DNA from: Gilliamella sp. App6-5
GTDB lineage: Bacteria; Pseudomonadota; Gammaproteobacteria; Enterobacterales; Orbaceae
Direction: 5' to 3'
Assembly (NCBI RefSeq): GCF_001690525.1
Contig: NZ_LZGT01000030.1
Location: 1 to 49,165 of the forward strand
Length of the DNA stretch: 49,165 nucleotides
The position numbers were made by a program, and so were the translations under genes. The notes below the pieces were generated by a model. The model was given only the letters and a program-made list of their open reading frames with translations, was not told the origin of the DNA and ran no database searches. This document shows, in pieces, positions 48,143 through 49,165 of the stretch (position 1 is the first letter of the stretch; each line of letters opens with the position of its first letter).

Positions 48143-48955
48143 ATGGGATTGATGAATAAATTAGTAGAAGTATTTCCAACTCGCCCTTTAAAAGTTGTGA
48201 AGCTAAAGCAAGAAGGCTCATTACATCAAATAAGAAGAATATTTGCGGCAATATTTTTCTTTGGGTTAGCAATGTTTATAGCCCTGAAAAATTATCCTGG
48301 ATTAATTACTGATTATAAAATATCACGTAATCCCGTTGTGGTTGATTATGATGTAGAAGGAAAATGCCGTGCAAAGCGTATAATTGATAATTGTTCAGTG
48401 AAAATTACCACAGATAAAGGACAAGTTATTACGCGTGATTACGTTTTCCTTGGTGGAGCAAAAGAAAATTATAAAGTAGTAGCTGTAGCTTCTGCCGATG
48501 ATCCATCACTAGTAACAATCGATTTAGCTATTAGTAATATGCGGAATCTATTTTGGACTACGACTGTTCTTACTCTTTTGTTATTGGTGGTTACGTGGAT
48601 GATTTTAGTCCTTTTTTTAAGAACACATAAAATGATAAAAGTTATCGATGAAATTAACGGACAAAAGTTAACCCCTGTTATTGTGCCGATTAAATTAGCA
48701 TCTTATGGTAAAACGATAACCTCTTTATATCGTGCAAACAATGCGCAAGGAAAAAATGTTAAATGTATAGCTCATTTTAATAAACACGTAGACGGCGGTG
48801 GACCAATCATTATAGGTGATATGATTAAAAATAAATGTAATGCGTTGGCCGTAGTCGGTGAAAGCAACACTATTCCTATTCTTCTTGATCAAGACTTTAC
48901 GCGCTGTGATTTTACTGATAATGAAATTCAAGCATTAACAGAAGCCCTTTCTTAA
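48143..48955 (+). CDS. Unknown protein with two membrane segments
   Basis: I do not recognise this 270-residue protein. It begins with a basic stretch (KVVKLKQEGSLHQIRR), then a membrane helix (about residues 33-50). A loop of about 85 residues with two cysteines (GKCRAKRIIDNCSVKI) follows and is probably periplasmic, then a second helix (about 135-158) and a C-terminal domain of about 110 residues, probably cytoplasmic, with GGGPIIIGDM. AAGGAG lies about 12 bases before the ATG. It stands alone between hemN and the IS, followed by a terminator stem. Confidence 0.7.
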   Translation: MGLMNKLVEVFPTRPLKVVKLKQEGSLHQIRRIFAAIFFFGLAMFIALKNYPGLITDYKISRNPVVVDYDVEGKCRAKRIIDNCSVKITTDKGQVITRDYVFLGGAKENYKVVAVASADDPSLVTIDLAISNMRNLFWTTTVLTLLLLVVTWMILVLFLRTHKMIKVIDEINGQKLTPVIVPIKLASYGKTITSLYRANNAQGKNVKCIAHFNKHVDGGGPIIIGDMIKNKCNALAVVGESNTIPILLDQDFTRCDFTDNEIQALTEALS

Positions 48956-49017
48956 TCTAGATAGGATATCAATAATAGTGAAATCAGCTTAAATCTAGCT
49001 ATTTACATTTTATAAAT

Positions 49018-49040
49018 AAAAGGGCGATAAAATCGCCCCC
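49018..49040 (+). terminator. Terminator stem after the last gene, abutted by the IS
   Basis: AAAA then GGGCGA (49022-49027) and TCGCCC (49033-49038) form a perfect 6-bp GC-rich hairpin. The expected T-run is absent because the IS begins at about 49040. Confidence 0.65.
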
Positions 49041-49165
49041 AGATTGATGACAAAGAACTCGCTTTTTGGCGAGTTCTTTGATCTAATAGAGAGGAGTCCA
49101 TTATAAGAGAAGTTCTTCTATGCTAAAAAAACCAACTCCAGCGACACCAGAAAAAATAGAGCAAA
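49040..49165 (+). mobile_element. IS1182-family insertion sequence, partial, rightward
   Basis: These 126 bases equal the reverse complement of 577-702, so a second copy of the same element begins here in the opposite orientation. It includes the 12-bp leader hairpin (49051-49080) and the transposase start. The rest lies beyond the window. Confidence 0.9.
49120..49165 (+). CDS. IS1182-family transposase, first 15 codons only
   Basis: The frame starts at ATG 49120 and encodes MLKKPTPATPEKIEQ before the window ends. It is identical to the start of the transposase at 622. Nothing can be said about the remainder. Confidence 0.85.
   Translation, partial: MLKKPTPATPEKIEQ

Overview
The window looks like chromosomal DNA of an AT-rich gammaproteobacterium. 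Protein sequences resemble Enterobacterales/Pasteurellales orthologues (LysP, SspA, YeiW/EfpL, YrbL, YihI, YfhM), and the base composition and mixture of families suggest a host-restricted lineage such as Orbaceae (Gilliamella-like). That taxonomic guess is inference from protein resemblance only. No rRNA or tRNA gene was seen.

Layout. Both ends lie inside copies of one IS1182-like insertion sequence, in opposite orientation (1-702 leftward, 49040-49165 rightward), and the 126 bases the two copies share are identical. The window may therefore be a whole assembly contig that stops at repeats. From left to right the interior holds: clpB with a sigma-32-like promoter; a preQ1 riboswitch with queD-queE; a DUF1176 protein; pgeF-rluD divergent from bamD; leuS-lptE-holA-nadD; infA; lysP; yeiW divergent from efpL-ttcA; a PhnP-like hydrolase with a nucleoside-type MFS permease; a large LacI-type regulator fused to a solute-binding domain; glnE; an unknown membrane protein behind a shortened ygiF; rplM-rpsI and sspA-sspB; yrbL; an amino-acid ABC transporter without ATPase; ndk-pbpC-yfhM; a second preQ1 riboswitch with queF-queC-yhhQ; coaA with a DUF1090 protein; yihI, an unlisted 56-residue ORF, and hemN; and a last unknown membrane protein.

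How it works together. Most genes are housekeeping: protein quality control (ClpB, SspA/SspB), translation (LeuS, IF-1, EfpL, L13, S9), outer-membrane assembly (BamD, LptE), cell wall and periplasmic defence (PBP1C, alpha-2-macroglobulin), and cofactors (NadD, CoaA, HemN). Queuosine supply is split into two operons 40 kb apart: de novo synthesis (QueD, QueE, then QueC, QueF) and precursor uptake (YhhQ). Each operon begins with a preQ1-I-like riboswitch that includes the ribosome binding site.

The most unusual part is 17.9-22.3 kb. A 720-residue protein combines a LacI helix-turn-helix, a periplasmic-binding-protein-like core and a family-1 extracellular solute-binding domain, with no signal peptide. 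It lies convergent to a PhnP-like/NupG-like gene pair, whose promoter region carries a near-perfect 22-bp CpG-centred palindrome typical of LacI-family operators. Other points of note are a canonical A AAA AAG slippery site in the IS transposase, IS insertions abutting terminator-like hairpins, the missing ABC ATPase, and the truncated ygiF joined to a membrane protein.
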